DNA from: Planctomycetia bacterium
Lineage (GTDB): Bacteria > Planctomycetota > Phycisphaerae > Phycisphaerales > UBA1924
Direction of reading: 5' to 3'
DNA: 6,436 nucleotides
Assembly (NCBI GenBank): GCA_005776545.1
Contig: SXOY01000150.1
Coordinates: forward strand, 1-6,436
In this document: positions 1 through 6,324 of the stretch, piece by piece
Numbering within the stretch: position 1 is the first letter of the stretch
Layout: the number at the start of each line of letters is the position of its first letter
The notes under the pieces: model-generated
What the model saw: the letters and a program-made list of their open reading frames with translations, nothing else
What the model was told of the DNA's origin: nothing
Databases searched by the model: none
Position numbers and translations under genes: made by a program

Positions 1-132
1 ACGGTGGGCGCATCGGTGCCGCTGTGCCTGGATGATTTGGTTCGCGCAGGAAGAATTCAAGAAGGAATGCGAGTGATGTTCCTTGGCTTTGGCGGCGGGT
101 TGACGTGGGGCTCGAGCCTTTGGCAGATGTAA
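1..132 (+). CDS. fabH: 3-oxoacyl-ACP synthase III, C-terminal end (partial)
   Basis: Only the last 43 codons and the TAA stop are in the window; the gene enters from the left edge. FabH starts fatty-acid synthesis by condensing an acyl-CoA primer with malonyl-ACP in the cytoplasm. The visible residues [19 protein letters not shown], followed by a [13 protein letters not shown] block, match the closing part of the family, which in E. coli FabH reads [20 protein letters not shown] and then an AFGGGFTWGSALV block. The catalytic Asn of the Gly-Asn-Thr motif would be the residue just outside the window; the catalytic Cys and His are also outside. The gene converges on fabG, with only 50 bases between the two stop codons. 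Identification is firm although the fragment is short. Confidence 0.93.
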   Translation, partial: TVGASVPLCLDDLVRAGRIQEGMRVMFLGFGGGLTWGSSLWQM

Positions 133-182
133 GCCAAGTTCAGGTCGAGTACGCAGCACTATAGCAAAATACCGAGCCGTTC

Positions 183-941
183 TTAACACATGGTCATGCC
201 ACCGTCAACGCAGAGCGTTTGGCCGGTGATGAAACCCGCTTCATCTGAGCATAAGAACGTGGTTGCGGCTGCGATGTCATCGGGCGTTCCGAAACGGCGG
301 AGGCTCATGAGATTCATCACGCCATCGCGGACCTGCTGTGGAAGGTCTTTGGTCATGTCGGTTTCGATGAAACCTGGGGCAATGACGTTGGCAGTAATTC
401 CCTTGCCGCCTAGTTCGCGAGCGATGCTCTTGGTGAGGCCCATCAGCCCGCTCTTTGCTGCGGCGTAGTTTGCCTGCCCTGCATTTCCAACAACGCCAGA
501 AGTTGAACTTACATTGATGATGCGACCAAATCGGTTTTTCATCATCGGGCGAGCTGCTGCACGACAGGCAACAAACGCGCTGGTGAGATTGGTTTGCAGC
601 ACCACGCCCCAATCTTCATCGCTCATACGCATGAGCAGACCGTCGCGTGTGATTCCGGCGTTATTCACGAGGATATCGAGTCGACCATGATCGGCCGCAA
701 CTTTTTCAATCATCGCGCCAACTGCCGCCGAGTCAGAGACATCAGCGACGGCGATACTTGCAGACCCGCCGCAGGATTCGATCTGAGATTTCAAGTCAGC
801 AAGCGGCCCTTCGCTGCGAGCAGCGAGAACGACATGTCGCCCGGCCTTTGCCAGATGCACTGCAATAGCGCGACCGATACCACGGCTTGCGCCGGTGACA
901 ATAGCTACGCGTGGCACTTGCCCAGTAGATGCGTCAGTCAA
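183..941 (-). CDS. fabG: 3-oxoacyl-ACP reductase FabG
   Basis: NADPH-dependent reductase that converts 3-ketoacyl-ACP to 3-hydroxyacyl-ACP, the first reduction in each round of fatty-acid elongation, in the cytoplasm. The 252-residue protein is a classical short-chain dehydrogenase: nucleotide-binding TGASRGIG at residues 16-23, NNAG at 93-96, catalytic Asn118, Ser146, Tyr159 and Lys163 (YAAAK), then IAPGFIETDMT and a C-terminal GQTLCVDGGM. The stretch GNAGQANYAAAKSG closely matches E. coli FabG, so the FabG role is favoured over a generic dehydrogenase. The start is a TTG; it is chosen because AAAAGGGG lies six bases upstream and the first in-frame ATG falls deep in the fold. A GTG at codon 9 is a weaker alternative. 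It is last in the minus-strand run after fabD and the lipoprotein gene, 34 bases after the latter, so co-transcription is likely. Confidence 0.96.
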   Translation of the reverse strand: MTDASTGQVPRVAIVTGASRGIGRAIAVHLAKAGRHVVLAARSEGPLADLKSQIESCGGSASIAVADVSDSAAVGAMIEKVAADHGRLDILVNNAGITRDGLLMRMSDEDWGVVLQTNLTSAFVACRAAARPMMKNRFGRIINVSSTSGVVGNAGQANYAAAKSGLMGLTKSIARELGGKGITANVIAPGFIETDMTKDLPQQVRDGVMNLMSLRRFGTPDDIAAATTFLCSDEAGFITGQTLCVDGGMTMC

Positions 942-947
942 TCAAAA

Positions 948-955
948 CCCCTTTT
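948..955 (-). promoter_or_regulatory. Ribosome binding site deciding the fabG TTG start
   Basis: On the minus strand the sequence AAAAGGGG ends six bases before the TTG codon at 941. This purine-rich site supports the TTG as the real start of fabG despite the lack of an ATG nearby. It lies in the 34-base gap after the lipoprotein gene. Confidence 0.6.
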
Positions 956-975
956 ACGAATCGCACCAGATTGAA

Positions 976-1734
976 TCAACCGCCGCCGGGAATCTTAATT
1001 GGCCCATTTGGAGTGCGGACGGTTTTGCCGCCATCGCCTGCCGGGGCCTCTTCTTTTTTCTCTTCAGTTGGCGCAGCAGTTTCACCGGTTGATTCATCGG
1101 TGGAAGGAATCGCACTTGGAGCGGAGATTGAGCCGCCGGATGCGGCAAATGCGGAGATGTCCGAGCCGTCCCATTCTGAAGCGCGTGCGCGGGTATTTCC
1201 TGTAGTTGGCATGGCGCTGAAGACCCACGCTTCGTTTACCTTTGCCATGGTCCATCCGAGCACGTACGAGGACCCGGGGTCTTGAATTGCAAGTACCAGT
1301 TGTGCACCCGATGCGTTGGTTTCTTCAATGGCGGTTTCAGCGAGGAACACCACGCGAATGGACTCCGCTTTTTTCATTTCCTCTTCGAAGGCTCCACTGC
1401 TGGAGAGCTGATCGAGCACCAGCTTGGTCGCGGGGTCCATGATTGCGCCCACTTTGCCTGAGTCAGACTTTGCGAATCCATCGGCAAATGCGATCACTGC
1501 TTTGGCAAGTGTCGGATCAACCGGTGCGCGTTCCTGTGGAAACTGAACCCGTGCATCGGGCTTGGCTTCTGCAATCAGTGGATCCAATACCACCGGCTCT
1601 GGCGGCGGCGGTGGCGGCGGGGCAACTGGCTTCGGCGGCGGTGGCGGCGGCGGTTTCTTGCAGCCTGTCAACATGGTTGAGGCCAGAACGAAGGTCAGCC
1701 CTGCAGTTAGAATGAGTTTTGTGGACCTGTTCAT
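976..1734 (-). CDS. Proline-rich lipoprotein of unknown function, between fabD and fabG
   Basis: I do not recognise a named family. The 252-residue protein starts MNRSTKLIL, has a hydrophobic stretch and a lipobox ending LTGC, so Cys25 should be lipidated and the protein membrane-anchored. Two runs of seven prolines (28-34 and 39-45), separated by KPVA, form a stiff spacer. Residues about 50-190 look like one compact alpha/beta domain; its layout (helix with AFADGFAKSD, then strands ending LGWTMAKVNEAWVFSAM) is reminiscent of NTF2/SnoaL-like folds, but this is a guess. The tail from about 205 is Ser/Thr/Glu/Lys-rich, low complexity, and ends in IKIPGGG. The ATG at 1734 is preferred over an in-frame TTG at 1767: GGAAAG lies eight bases upstream and the signal sequence then has normal length. 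It is separated from fabD by 112 bases and from fabG by 34. It could be co-regulated with fatty-acid synthesis, but nothing shows an enzymatic role. Confidence 0.8.
   Translation of the reverse strand: MNRSTKLILTAGLTFVLASTMLTGCKKPPPPPPPKPVAPPPPPPPEPVVLDPLIAEAKPDARVQFPQERAPVDPTLAKAVIAFADGFAKSDSGKVGAIMDPATKLVLDQLSSSGAFEEEMKKAESIRVVFLAETAIEETNASGAQLVLAIQDPGSSYVLGWTMAKVNEAWVFSAMPTTGNTRARASEWDGSDISAFAASGGSISAPSAIPSTDESTGETAAPTEEKKEEAPAGDGGKTVRTPNGPIKIPGGG
1601..1654 (-). repeat. GC-rich triplet repeat encoding two Pro7 blocks
   Basis: Two near-identical runs of seven proline codons (mostly CCG with a CCA in each), about 32 bases apart, encode an imperfect tandem 11-residue unit, PPPPPPPKPVA then PPPPPPPEPVV, just after the lipidated Cys of the lipoprotein. 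Such triplet runs can change length in frame. Consecutive prolines stall ribosomes, so efficient translation would be expected to need EF-P. Confidence 0.75.
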
Positions 1735-1846
1735 GCGTAGCACTTTCCGGAAGTTAGAAGACCGCAAGCATATTCAGCCAAATCCCGCCTTGTCGCTTGC
1801 TTATTTACACGAGTTTGTCTGTTACAAATGGGTTCTGCAGTACCTT

Positions 1847-2797
1847 TTAGGGGTCGTCGTGACCGGTGACTTTGACGTTCTTATCAATTCGACGCATCAT
1901 CCCCGCCAAAGTTCGCTGTGGAGCCAATTCATGCCACTCCCCCTTCACATTTGCGGCAAGCCAGGTGCAGCAATTTGCCCATCGAACTGGGTGCGTCAAC
2001 TGTTCACTTAGTCGTTGGCGGATCATGTCCGCCCCACCTACGTGCGGCGCGGCCGAGACGTTTGACATCACGGGGCATCGTTCAGTTTGCATCGGGGTTT
2101 TGGCGAGTGCCTCAGCCAATCGCTCCGCGGCGGCACGCATAAGGGGGGAATGGAACGCCCCAGAAACGGGCAATACCGCCGCACGCAAGCCCATTCTCGC
2201 GGCCACCTCAGCAGCACGCGAACAGGCGGATTTGTGGCCGCTTAGGACGACTTGGCCGGGAGTATTGAAATTGGCACAGACTAGAACATCACCAGCGCGG
2301 GCCTCATCACAGACTTGTTGTGCTTGAGCATCTTCCGCACCAATAAGTGCGACCATGCCGCCCCCACCACCTGCGGCAGCCTCAGGCGATTCCGCGGCAT
2401 CCTGCATGGCTCTGCCGCGAAGGAGTACAAGGTTGAGACCATCCTCAAAGCTGAGTGCTCCAGCAACGCAGAGCGCGGTGTATTCACCAAGCGAAAGTCC
2501 GGCAGTGGCGGCGAGCGGGCAATCACTTGCGGTCATGCTCATCTTTGCGAGTAGACCGTGCCAGCATGCCATTGATGCCGCGTAGATGGCGGGTTGGCTG
2601 ACATCGGTCCGGTTCAGCAAGTCGACAGGGCCATTGAAACAGATGTCCGAGAGCTTGCTCCCGAACCGATCGCCGACAATGTTGTCGGCAACAGAGAACA
2701 CAGCACGAGCTTCGGCAGAAGCGTCAAACCATGTTTTGGCCATGCCGACGATTTGTGCTCCCTGGCCGGGGCAGATGACAACGAGTGGTGCAGACAT
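1847..2797 (-). CDS. fabD: Malonyl-CoA:ACP transacylase FabD
   Basis: Transfers malonyl from CoA to acyl carrier protein, supplying the elongation unit for FabH and the other condensing enzymes in the cytoplasm. The 316 residues match the usual length of about 310. Visible motifs in order: PGQGAQ at 10-15 (oxyanion Gln12), the nucleophile elbow GLSLGEYTAL with Ser102, LRGRAMQ with Arg127 that binds the malonyl carboxylate, GQVVLSG, and GAFHSPLM with catalytic His216. The C-terminus reads RRIDKNVKVTGHDDP. Oddities: the elbow has Leu where E. coli has His (GHSLGE), and the late GPGxxL motif reads APQRTL. Both lie outside the catalytic Ser/His/Arg set, so activity is expected. The ATG at 2797 has no clear Shine-Dalgarno. 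It is the first gene of the minus-strand fab run, 105 bases after the protease stop. Confidence 0.96.
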   Translation of the reverse strand: MSAPLVVICPGQGAQIVGMAKTWFDASAEARAVFSVADNIVGDRFGSKLSDICFNGPVDLLNRTDVSQPAIYAASMACWHGLLAKMSMTASDCPLAATAGLSLGEYTALCVAGALSFEDGLNLVLLRGRAMQDAAESPEAAAGGGGGMVALIGAEDAQAQQVCDEARAGDVLVCANFNTPGQVVLSGHKSACSRAAEVAARMGLRAAVLPVSGAFHSPLMRAAAERLAEALAKTPMQTERCPVMSNVSAAPHVGGADMIRQRLSEQLTHPVRWANCCTWLAANVKGEWHELAPQRTLAGMMRRIDKNVKVTGHDDP

Positions 2798-2902
2798 TGC
2801 GGCATGATATGGACGGAGGTGGCTGGAATCTGCGGCGGAAAGGGATTTGTTGGGTGTGCACGGAGATTCAGCGGGTTTGCCACTGACTTGCGAAGCGGAT
2901 TC

Positions 2903-4339
2903 TCAGGGATTGATGAGGGCGCCGATATCTAGTGTTTTGCCGGAGATGGTGATCCCATCAAGAGATTGCACCGAGCGACCAGCTTGGGCAAGTTTGTCTT
3001 TGATTTCCGCGCAGGTATATTCTGGGTGGATGGAAAGCAGCAAAGCGACCGCGCCAGCAACGTGCGGCGCAGCTGCGGAAGTGCCACCGAACCAGTCGTA
3101 TAAGCCTCGGCTTGGATTCGGCATCATTCTTAGCGACACATTCCGCCATCCGGGAGCACCGATGAAAATCGTCTGCGCACCGAAATTGCTTCCGTTTCGA
3201 TTTCCGCAGCCCTGCGCGTGGGCATCGTCATAGATCGCGAGACAGTCGTTGTTGTCCGTCGCTGCCACACCAATTATCGCGGGATAGTCAAGCGAATGCG
3301 CAGCTGGAAATCTGCTCGCCAGATATTCAGTATCGCAATTGCAGTGGTTGTTACCCGCAGAGACAACGAATAGATGATCAATGCTCTCAGCGACTTCTAA
3401 CAGCTCCAAGAATGCTGTTGGAAACTGTTCTGGTTGTGTCAACGAAAGACTTGTCACTCTCGCCCCCATATACATCGAATAATCTAATGCCATCGCAATG
3501 CGCTCAGGGTACAAGTCATATTCAAAGCTAAATCCGAATTGCAAGATACTCAGTGACATTAGCTTGCATCCTGGAGCAATGCCGTGAATGCCCGAACTTG
3601 GCGCGGCAAAGATCAGGCCCGCCGCGGACGTCCCATGACTCCAACTTTCATCGTTTGCATTATTCGGGGGGCGAGGGTCGCCCGTGACAAGAGGTTGCTC
3701 ATCGTCTGACATACCAAATTTCACCCCGTGAATATCATCAACGATTCCATTAGCATCATTATCAATATTGTCACCAGTAATTTCGTTCGGGTTAGACCAG
3801 AGCGAGTTGACGAGAGCGGGATGATTGATCGAAATCCCCGCATCAATGACCGCTACCACTATTTCAGGGCTACCGGTCGTGACTTGCCATGCTGGGATCG
3901 CGTTCAAGTCCGCACCGACAGTTCCAACTACGTTTGCTATCGGGTCGCCATAGTTCTTTCTTGCCCAGTGATACTTCTGTACATTGTCAGCGGTAAGGGG
4001 TAGCGCAGAAATATTGCCAGAATGACCTTGACAAGGATTCGCCGTCCATGGGTCATTGTCGCTTGTGAACGTCTCAGCGTATTTGACGTTCGACGATGCC
4101 GAGAGGGCTTGTGCGACGGAAACCGCGTTCAATTCAGGGCAGTTGATGCTTACCAAACCGGGGACCATGTGGGCCCGCCATGAAATTGACGCGCCGTATT
4201 GGCTAAGGACCGCCATGTTTGCGGGATCATCGGGCGAGTTGACGAATCTCGCGAGGACGCGACGAGTACAGACAATGGGGTCAGCCGCCGCTGGAATTGC
4301 GCCCAGAACCAAACAAACTATGACCCCCCCCCCATACAA
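2903..4339 (-). CDS. Secreted subtilisin-family (S8) serine protease; 5' end affected by a G10 tract
   Basis: Predicted extracellular or cell-surface endopeptidase. Numbered from the TTG at 4339 (478 residues): hydrophobic signal core about 6-19 with a likely cut after AAA19; a propeptide-like region about 22-95 (VLARF at its start, VKYAE at its end); then the S8 domain. All catalytic positions are present: Asp166 in AVIDAG, His235 in SHGTSAAG, oxyanion Asn330 in SAGNN, Ser421 in GGTSAAAPHVAG. An acidic DNIDNDANGIVDD stretch (190-202) probably binds calcium. There is no C-terminal anchor or sorting tail. The start is uncertain. The TTG has AAGGA seven bases upstream but gives a signal peptide with no basic residue. 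A much better ATG with AAGGAG lies at 4364, one frame off, and would join this frame if the G tract had nine Gs. It diverges from the sorting-tail gene pair; substrates are unknown. Confidence 0.92.
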   Translation of the reverse strand: MYGGGVIVCLVLGAIPAAADPIVCTRRVLARFVNSPDDPANMAVLSQYGASISWRAHMVPGLVSINCPELNAVSVAQALSASSNVKYAETFTSDNDPWTANPCQGHSGNISALPLTADNVQKYHWARKNYGDPIANVVGTVGADLNAIPAWQVTTGSPEIVVAVIDAGISINHPALVNSLWSNPNEITGDNIDNDANGIVDDIHGVKFGMSDDEQPLVTGDPRPPNNANDESWSHGTSAAGLIFAAPSSGIHGIAPGCKLMSLSILQFGFSFEYDLYPERIAMALDYSMYMGARVTSLSLTQPEQFPTAFLELLEVAESIDHLFVVSAGNNHCNCDTEYLASRFPAAHSLDYPAIIGVAATDNNDCLAIYDDAHAQGCGNRNGSNFGAQTIFIGAPGWRNVSLRMMPNPSRGLYDWFGGTSAAAPHVAGAVALLLSIHPEYTCAEIKDKLAQAGRSVQSLDGITISGKTLDIGALINP

Positions 4340-4364
4340 CTGACTTTCCTTGTGTCTTTTCCAT
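4281..4364 (-). other. Out-of-frame 27-codon ORF from the strong ATG of the protease gene
   Basis: From the ATG at 4364, six bases after AAGGAG, the frame reads MEKTQGKSVVWGGG, then HSLFGSGRNSSGG, and stops at TGA (4281-4283). The first residues make a good signal-peptide n-region; the rest is a shifted reading of the protease signal core. Removing one G from the tract at 4324-4333 turns this into MEKTQGKSVVWGG joined to VIVCLVLGAIPAAA-DP, a complete signal peptide in frame with the protease. It is therefore probably the true 5' end of the protease gene in another tract state, not a separate gene. Confidence 0.7.
4324..4333 (-). repeat. Ten-base poly-G tract at the start of the protease gene
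   Basis: An uninterrupted run of ten G on the coding strand lies between the strong ATG at 4364 and the codons of the signal-peptide core. Counting codons shows that 9 or 12 Gs put the ATG in frame with the protease, while the 10 present leave it one base off. Such tracts slip during replication and also cause base-count errors in sequencing. Confidence 0.9.
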
Positions 4365-4370
4365 TGAATT

Positions 4371-4376
4371 CTCCTT
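4371..4376 (-). promoter_or_regulatory. Strong Shine-Dalgarno AAGGAG before the ATG at 4364
   Basis: On the minus strand AAGGAG is followed by AATTCA and then ATG, a six-base spacer. It is the best ribosome binding site in the window, which is why the ATG at 4364 is thought to be a real start even though its frame is broken at the G tract. Confidence 0.75.
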
Positions 4377-4450
4377 AGCTTTTGCTGGTATCGCGTGGAA
4401 AGCGCTGCATCTTTAGAGGGAAGTTGTGCAAATGCCCAGTGAGTTCCCCA

Positions 4451-5101
4451 ATGTTGAAACCCGCCATGTTCTGTTTGCTTACGTCGACAGTTGCCTTGGG
4501 GCAGTCCCCATTTGTCAATTTTTACTGGGAAGCAAACGATGGAAGCGGATGGGCACGAAGTGAATTAACGACCTCGCGGCAACTGGTGCAAATAAGGCTG
4601 GCCGCAGAATGGGGTGCCCCCAATGGAACTGCACTTGTCGGGACAGGCTTTGATGCGGTCATTTCGACTGCAGATGATGGAGATCTGGCAACAAACCTGC
4701 TGCGACCTGATCCGTTTGGATTTCCCGTCATGACTCCCGCGGTGATCAGGCAGGGGAACACAATTAAGTTAGATGACGCTCGTGATTTGGAGGCCCCCGG
4801 CGAAGGAACCTACTGGGTTCAGGTCGCGCAAGCTGGTCCTCTTTTTGGGGGAATAGTCGACACGTCGAACCCCGCGATCATCTTTCACTTTGACTTGCAG
4901 CTTGCGGATATTCAAGGAACACGGAGGGTTCATTCAATACACAGAGTGCGGAACTCGTTCAATGCGAATATTTGGACCGTCGGAGCGTCGACCGTCCAGG
5001 TACTTGCACCGATTTATGGGATTGATGTGATCTACGTCCCGGTACCAGGAGGCGTGGCACTGTTCGCCGGTATCGCCCTATTAGCTCGGCGGCGCAGATA
5101 G
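4451..5101 (+). CDS. Secreted protein with PEP-CTERM-like sorting tail, paralog 1
   Basis: I do not recognise the body as a named family. From the ATG at 4451 the protein has 216 residues: a signal peptide (MLKPAMFCLLTSTVALGQ, likely cut near Gly17/Gln18), a body of alternating polar and hydrophobic segments suggesting a beta-sandwich, and a C-terminal tail with Pro197-Val-Pro199-Gly200, a hydrophobic stretch and four arginines. That layout is the exosortase-type sorting signal common in Planctomycetes, so the protein is probably processed at the membrane and released or anchored at the surface. Landmarks are PFVNFYWEANDG, IRLAAEWG, TIKLDDARDLEAPG, NPAIIFHFDLQLAD and PIYGIDVIYVP. The frame is also open upstream to a TTG at 4382, but that start would bury the signal peptide behind 23 extra residues, so ATG is preferred although its ribosome site is weak. 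It diverges from the protease gene; the next gene is its paralog 87 bases downstream. Confidence 0.82.
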   Translation: MLKPAMFCLLTSTVALGQSPFVNFYWEANDGSGWARSELTTSRQLVQIRLAAEWGAPNGTALVGTGFDAVISTADDGDLATNLLRPDPFGFPVMTPAVIRQGNTIKLDDARDLEAPGEGTYWVQVAQAGPLFGGIVDTSNPAIIFHFDLQLADIQGTRRVHSIHRVRNSFNANIWTVGASTVQVLAPIYGIDVIYVPVPGGVALFAGIALLARRRR

Positions 5102-5188
5102 TGCCAAGGCCTTGAGATTTCTGTCGCCACCTCAACCATTTCCTGTGGATTCATTGCAAATCGACGATCTTGAGGCATAGTTGTTAAT

Positions 5189-5860
5189 ATGAAACAAGTG
5201 CAGAACTTTGGGATCGGAGTCGTCTCTGTTGGGGTTTCCTGTGTGGCTGTCGCCCAAGCACCGTTTGCGAACCTGTATTGGGAAGCCAGCGATGGCGGCG
5301 CATGGACACGAAACCAACTAACTACAACGCAGCAGAACATCCAGATTCGCCTTGTGGGCGAATGGGGCGGATTTGGCGCGGTCTGTTTCGGAGAGACGGT
5401 TTTTGATGCGACTGTGTCATCTGTACGCGATGGAGATGCTGCCATCAACTCGGCGCGACAAGGGCGGTTCATCTGGAACCCTCAGACACTCGCAGTATCG
5501 CAATTTGGAAATATTATTAAGATAGATGACGATCGCGATCTCGACGTTCCTGGTCTCGGTACCCGAGGAGTTGACTGTGTTCAGGTGCATCCAGGCTTTG
5601 GGAATCCTGTCGACCAATCCAACCCCGCGATTCTGTTTGCATACCAACTGTCGATGGCCGATACTCCCGGCACTCGAGTGGTTTCGTCGATTCCAGTTCC
5701 CATTGATGCAACAGGAGCGAATGTATTTCTCTGGTCAGGTGGTGGCGTACTTCGTGCGACAGCTCCTGTGTTTGGAGTGGATGTCACATACGTACCCACT
5801 CCCGGATGTTTGGCTCTGCTCACACCTGCGTCACTTCTGCTTGTGCGTCGTCGGAGATAA
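5189..5860 (+). CDS. Secreted protein with PEP-CTERM-like sorting tail, paralog 2
   Basis: Paralog of the preceding gene. The 223-residue protein has a signal peptide (MKQVQNFGIGVVSVGVSC then VAVAQA, likely cut before APF), a body with the same landmarks in the same order (PFANLYWEASDG, IRLVGEWG, IIKIDDDRDLDVPG, NPAILFAYQLSMAD, PVFGVDVTYVP), and a tail with Pro203-Thr-Pro205-Gly206, hydrophobic residues and four arginines. Over the first 38 mature residues 23 are identical to paralog 1 when aligned by eye, so the duplication is old. It differs by extra cysteines in the body and one directly after the Pro-Gly of the tail (Cys207). The ATG is clear, but the only Shine-Dalgarno-like sequence, TGAGG, lies 13 bases upstream, so the site is weak. 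It may be co-transcribed with paralog 1. Function is unknown; surface or extracellular location is inferred from the tail. Confidence 0.85.
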   Translation: MKQVQNFGIGVVSVGVSCVAVAQAPFANLYWEASDGGAWTRNQLTTTQQNIQIRLVGEWGGFGAVCFGETVFDATVSSVRDGDAAINSARQGRFIWNPQTLAVSQFGNIIKIDDDRDLDVPGLGTRGVDCVQVHPGFGNPVDQSNPAILFAYQLSMADTPGTRVVSSIPVPIDATGANVFLWSGGGVLRATAPVFGVDVTYVPTPGCLALLTPASLLLVRRRR

Positions 5861-5865
5861 CACAC

Positions 5866-5900
5866 GTTCAGTGACAAGCCAGCCCCTTTCCCTTGTGAAC
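5866..5900. repeat. Imperfect inverted repeat between convergent genes
   Basis: GTTCA (5866-5870) and CAAG (5875-5878) can pair with CTTGTGAAC (5892-5900), giving nine base pairs with a four-base bulge. It sits in the 63-base gap between the end of paralog 2 and the end of the pseudopilin remnant, where a two-way terminator would be expected. There is no T run on either side, so a terminator role is only a possibility. Confidence 0.3.
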
Positions 5901-5923
5901 TTCACTCACGATTCTGCTCTAAT

Positions 5924-6319
5924 TCAATAGTCCCGCCCCTGCACTCCATCTGGTGTGTCGTGCAGCGTCATGAGCGGCTCATGCTTGAGCGGATTTCCAA
6001 CTGGTGCGGCGGCCTTTGTCGGATCTTTCAGGTCTGCGTGCAGATCTGCAAATGCCATCGGAGTCGGTGCGGCCCATTGGCCGTTGATCGCGTTTGGAGT
6101 CTTGTTCAAGTACGCCAGGTGTGCATCCCAGAGCACCACTTTGCTGGCCGGGAATCCGACTTCGTGCTGCTGCACTGGCTGCATGAGATTTTCATCGGCG
6201 GCAGCCGTAGCTGTAAACAACTTGGAATTGGCGATGAATGAATTTGAGTATCGAAGCGAGACCGTGTTGCGAATATTTTCAAAATCACCCAGGAAACTGA
6301 AATCGGGAAGTTCTTTGAA
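5924..6319 (-). pseudogene. 5'-truncated pseudopilin-like gene remnant
   Basis: The frame is open for 131 residues from FKELPDFSFLGDFENIRNTV to a TAA at 5924, and a TGA at 6320-6322 closes it upstream. The only common start inside is a TTG at 6220, which would cut into continuous-looking sequence. The content resembles the C-terminal part of planctomycete type II secretion pseudopilins: LRYSNSFIANSKLF, VGFPASKVVLWDAHLAYL, PTPMAFADLHADLKDP, and a final DGVQGRDY like the Gly-x-x-Gly-x-Asp-aromatic end of that group. The assignment rests on remembered family style, not a search. The N-terminal prepilin helix and cleavage site are missing, and none of the three minus-strand frames to the right supplies them. 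It is therefore probably a broken gene, or one cut by a rearrangement or assembly join. An intact short gene from 6220 is less likely. Confidence 0.55.
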
Positions 6320-6324
6320 TCATC

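Noticed and set aside
110..119. Perfect ten-base palindrome GGCTCGAGCC near the end of fabH
   Set aside because: It is inside the coding sequence, has no loop and no T run; expected by chance in GC-rich DNA. No terminator is visible in 133-182 either.
1735..1767. Longer lipoprotein starting at TTG 1767
   Set aside because: It would put 11 extra residues before a normal signal sequence, while the ATG at 1734 has GGAAAG at eight bases.
1562..2011. Plus-strand frame with glycine-rich runs, resembling a collagen- or glycine-rich protein
   Set aside because: It is the reverse reading of the polyproline codons of the lipoprotein and then runs into the reverse of fabD; it has no ribosome site and no independent coding character.
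3728..4003. Plus-strand open frame inside the protease region
   Set aside because: It is a shadow of the intact protease on the minus strand, whose catalytic motifs flank it.
4364..4391. Promoter for paralog 1 (TTGAAT, 16 bases, TGGTAT)
   Set aside because: Only 4 of 6 and 3 of 6 matches to the -35 and -10 consensus, and it overlaps the protease ribosome site; not supportable.
4382..4450. Longer version of paralog 1 starting at TTG 4382
   Set aside because: The added 23 residues are Arg/Cys-rich and would bury the signal peptide; paralog 2 begins directly with its signal peptide.
5103..5112. Palindrome CAAGGCCTTG just after paralog 1
   Set aside because: Ten bases with no loop or T run; too little to call a terminator or operator.
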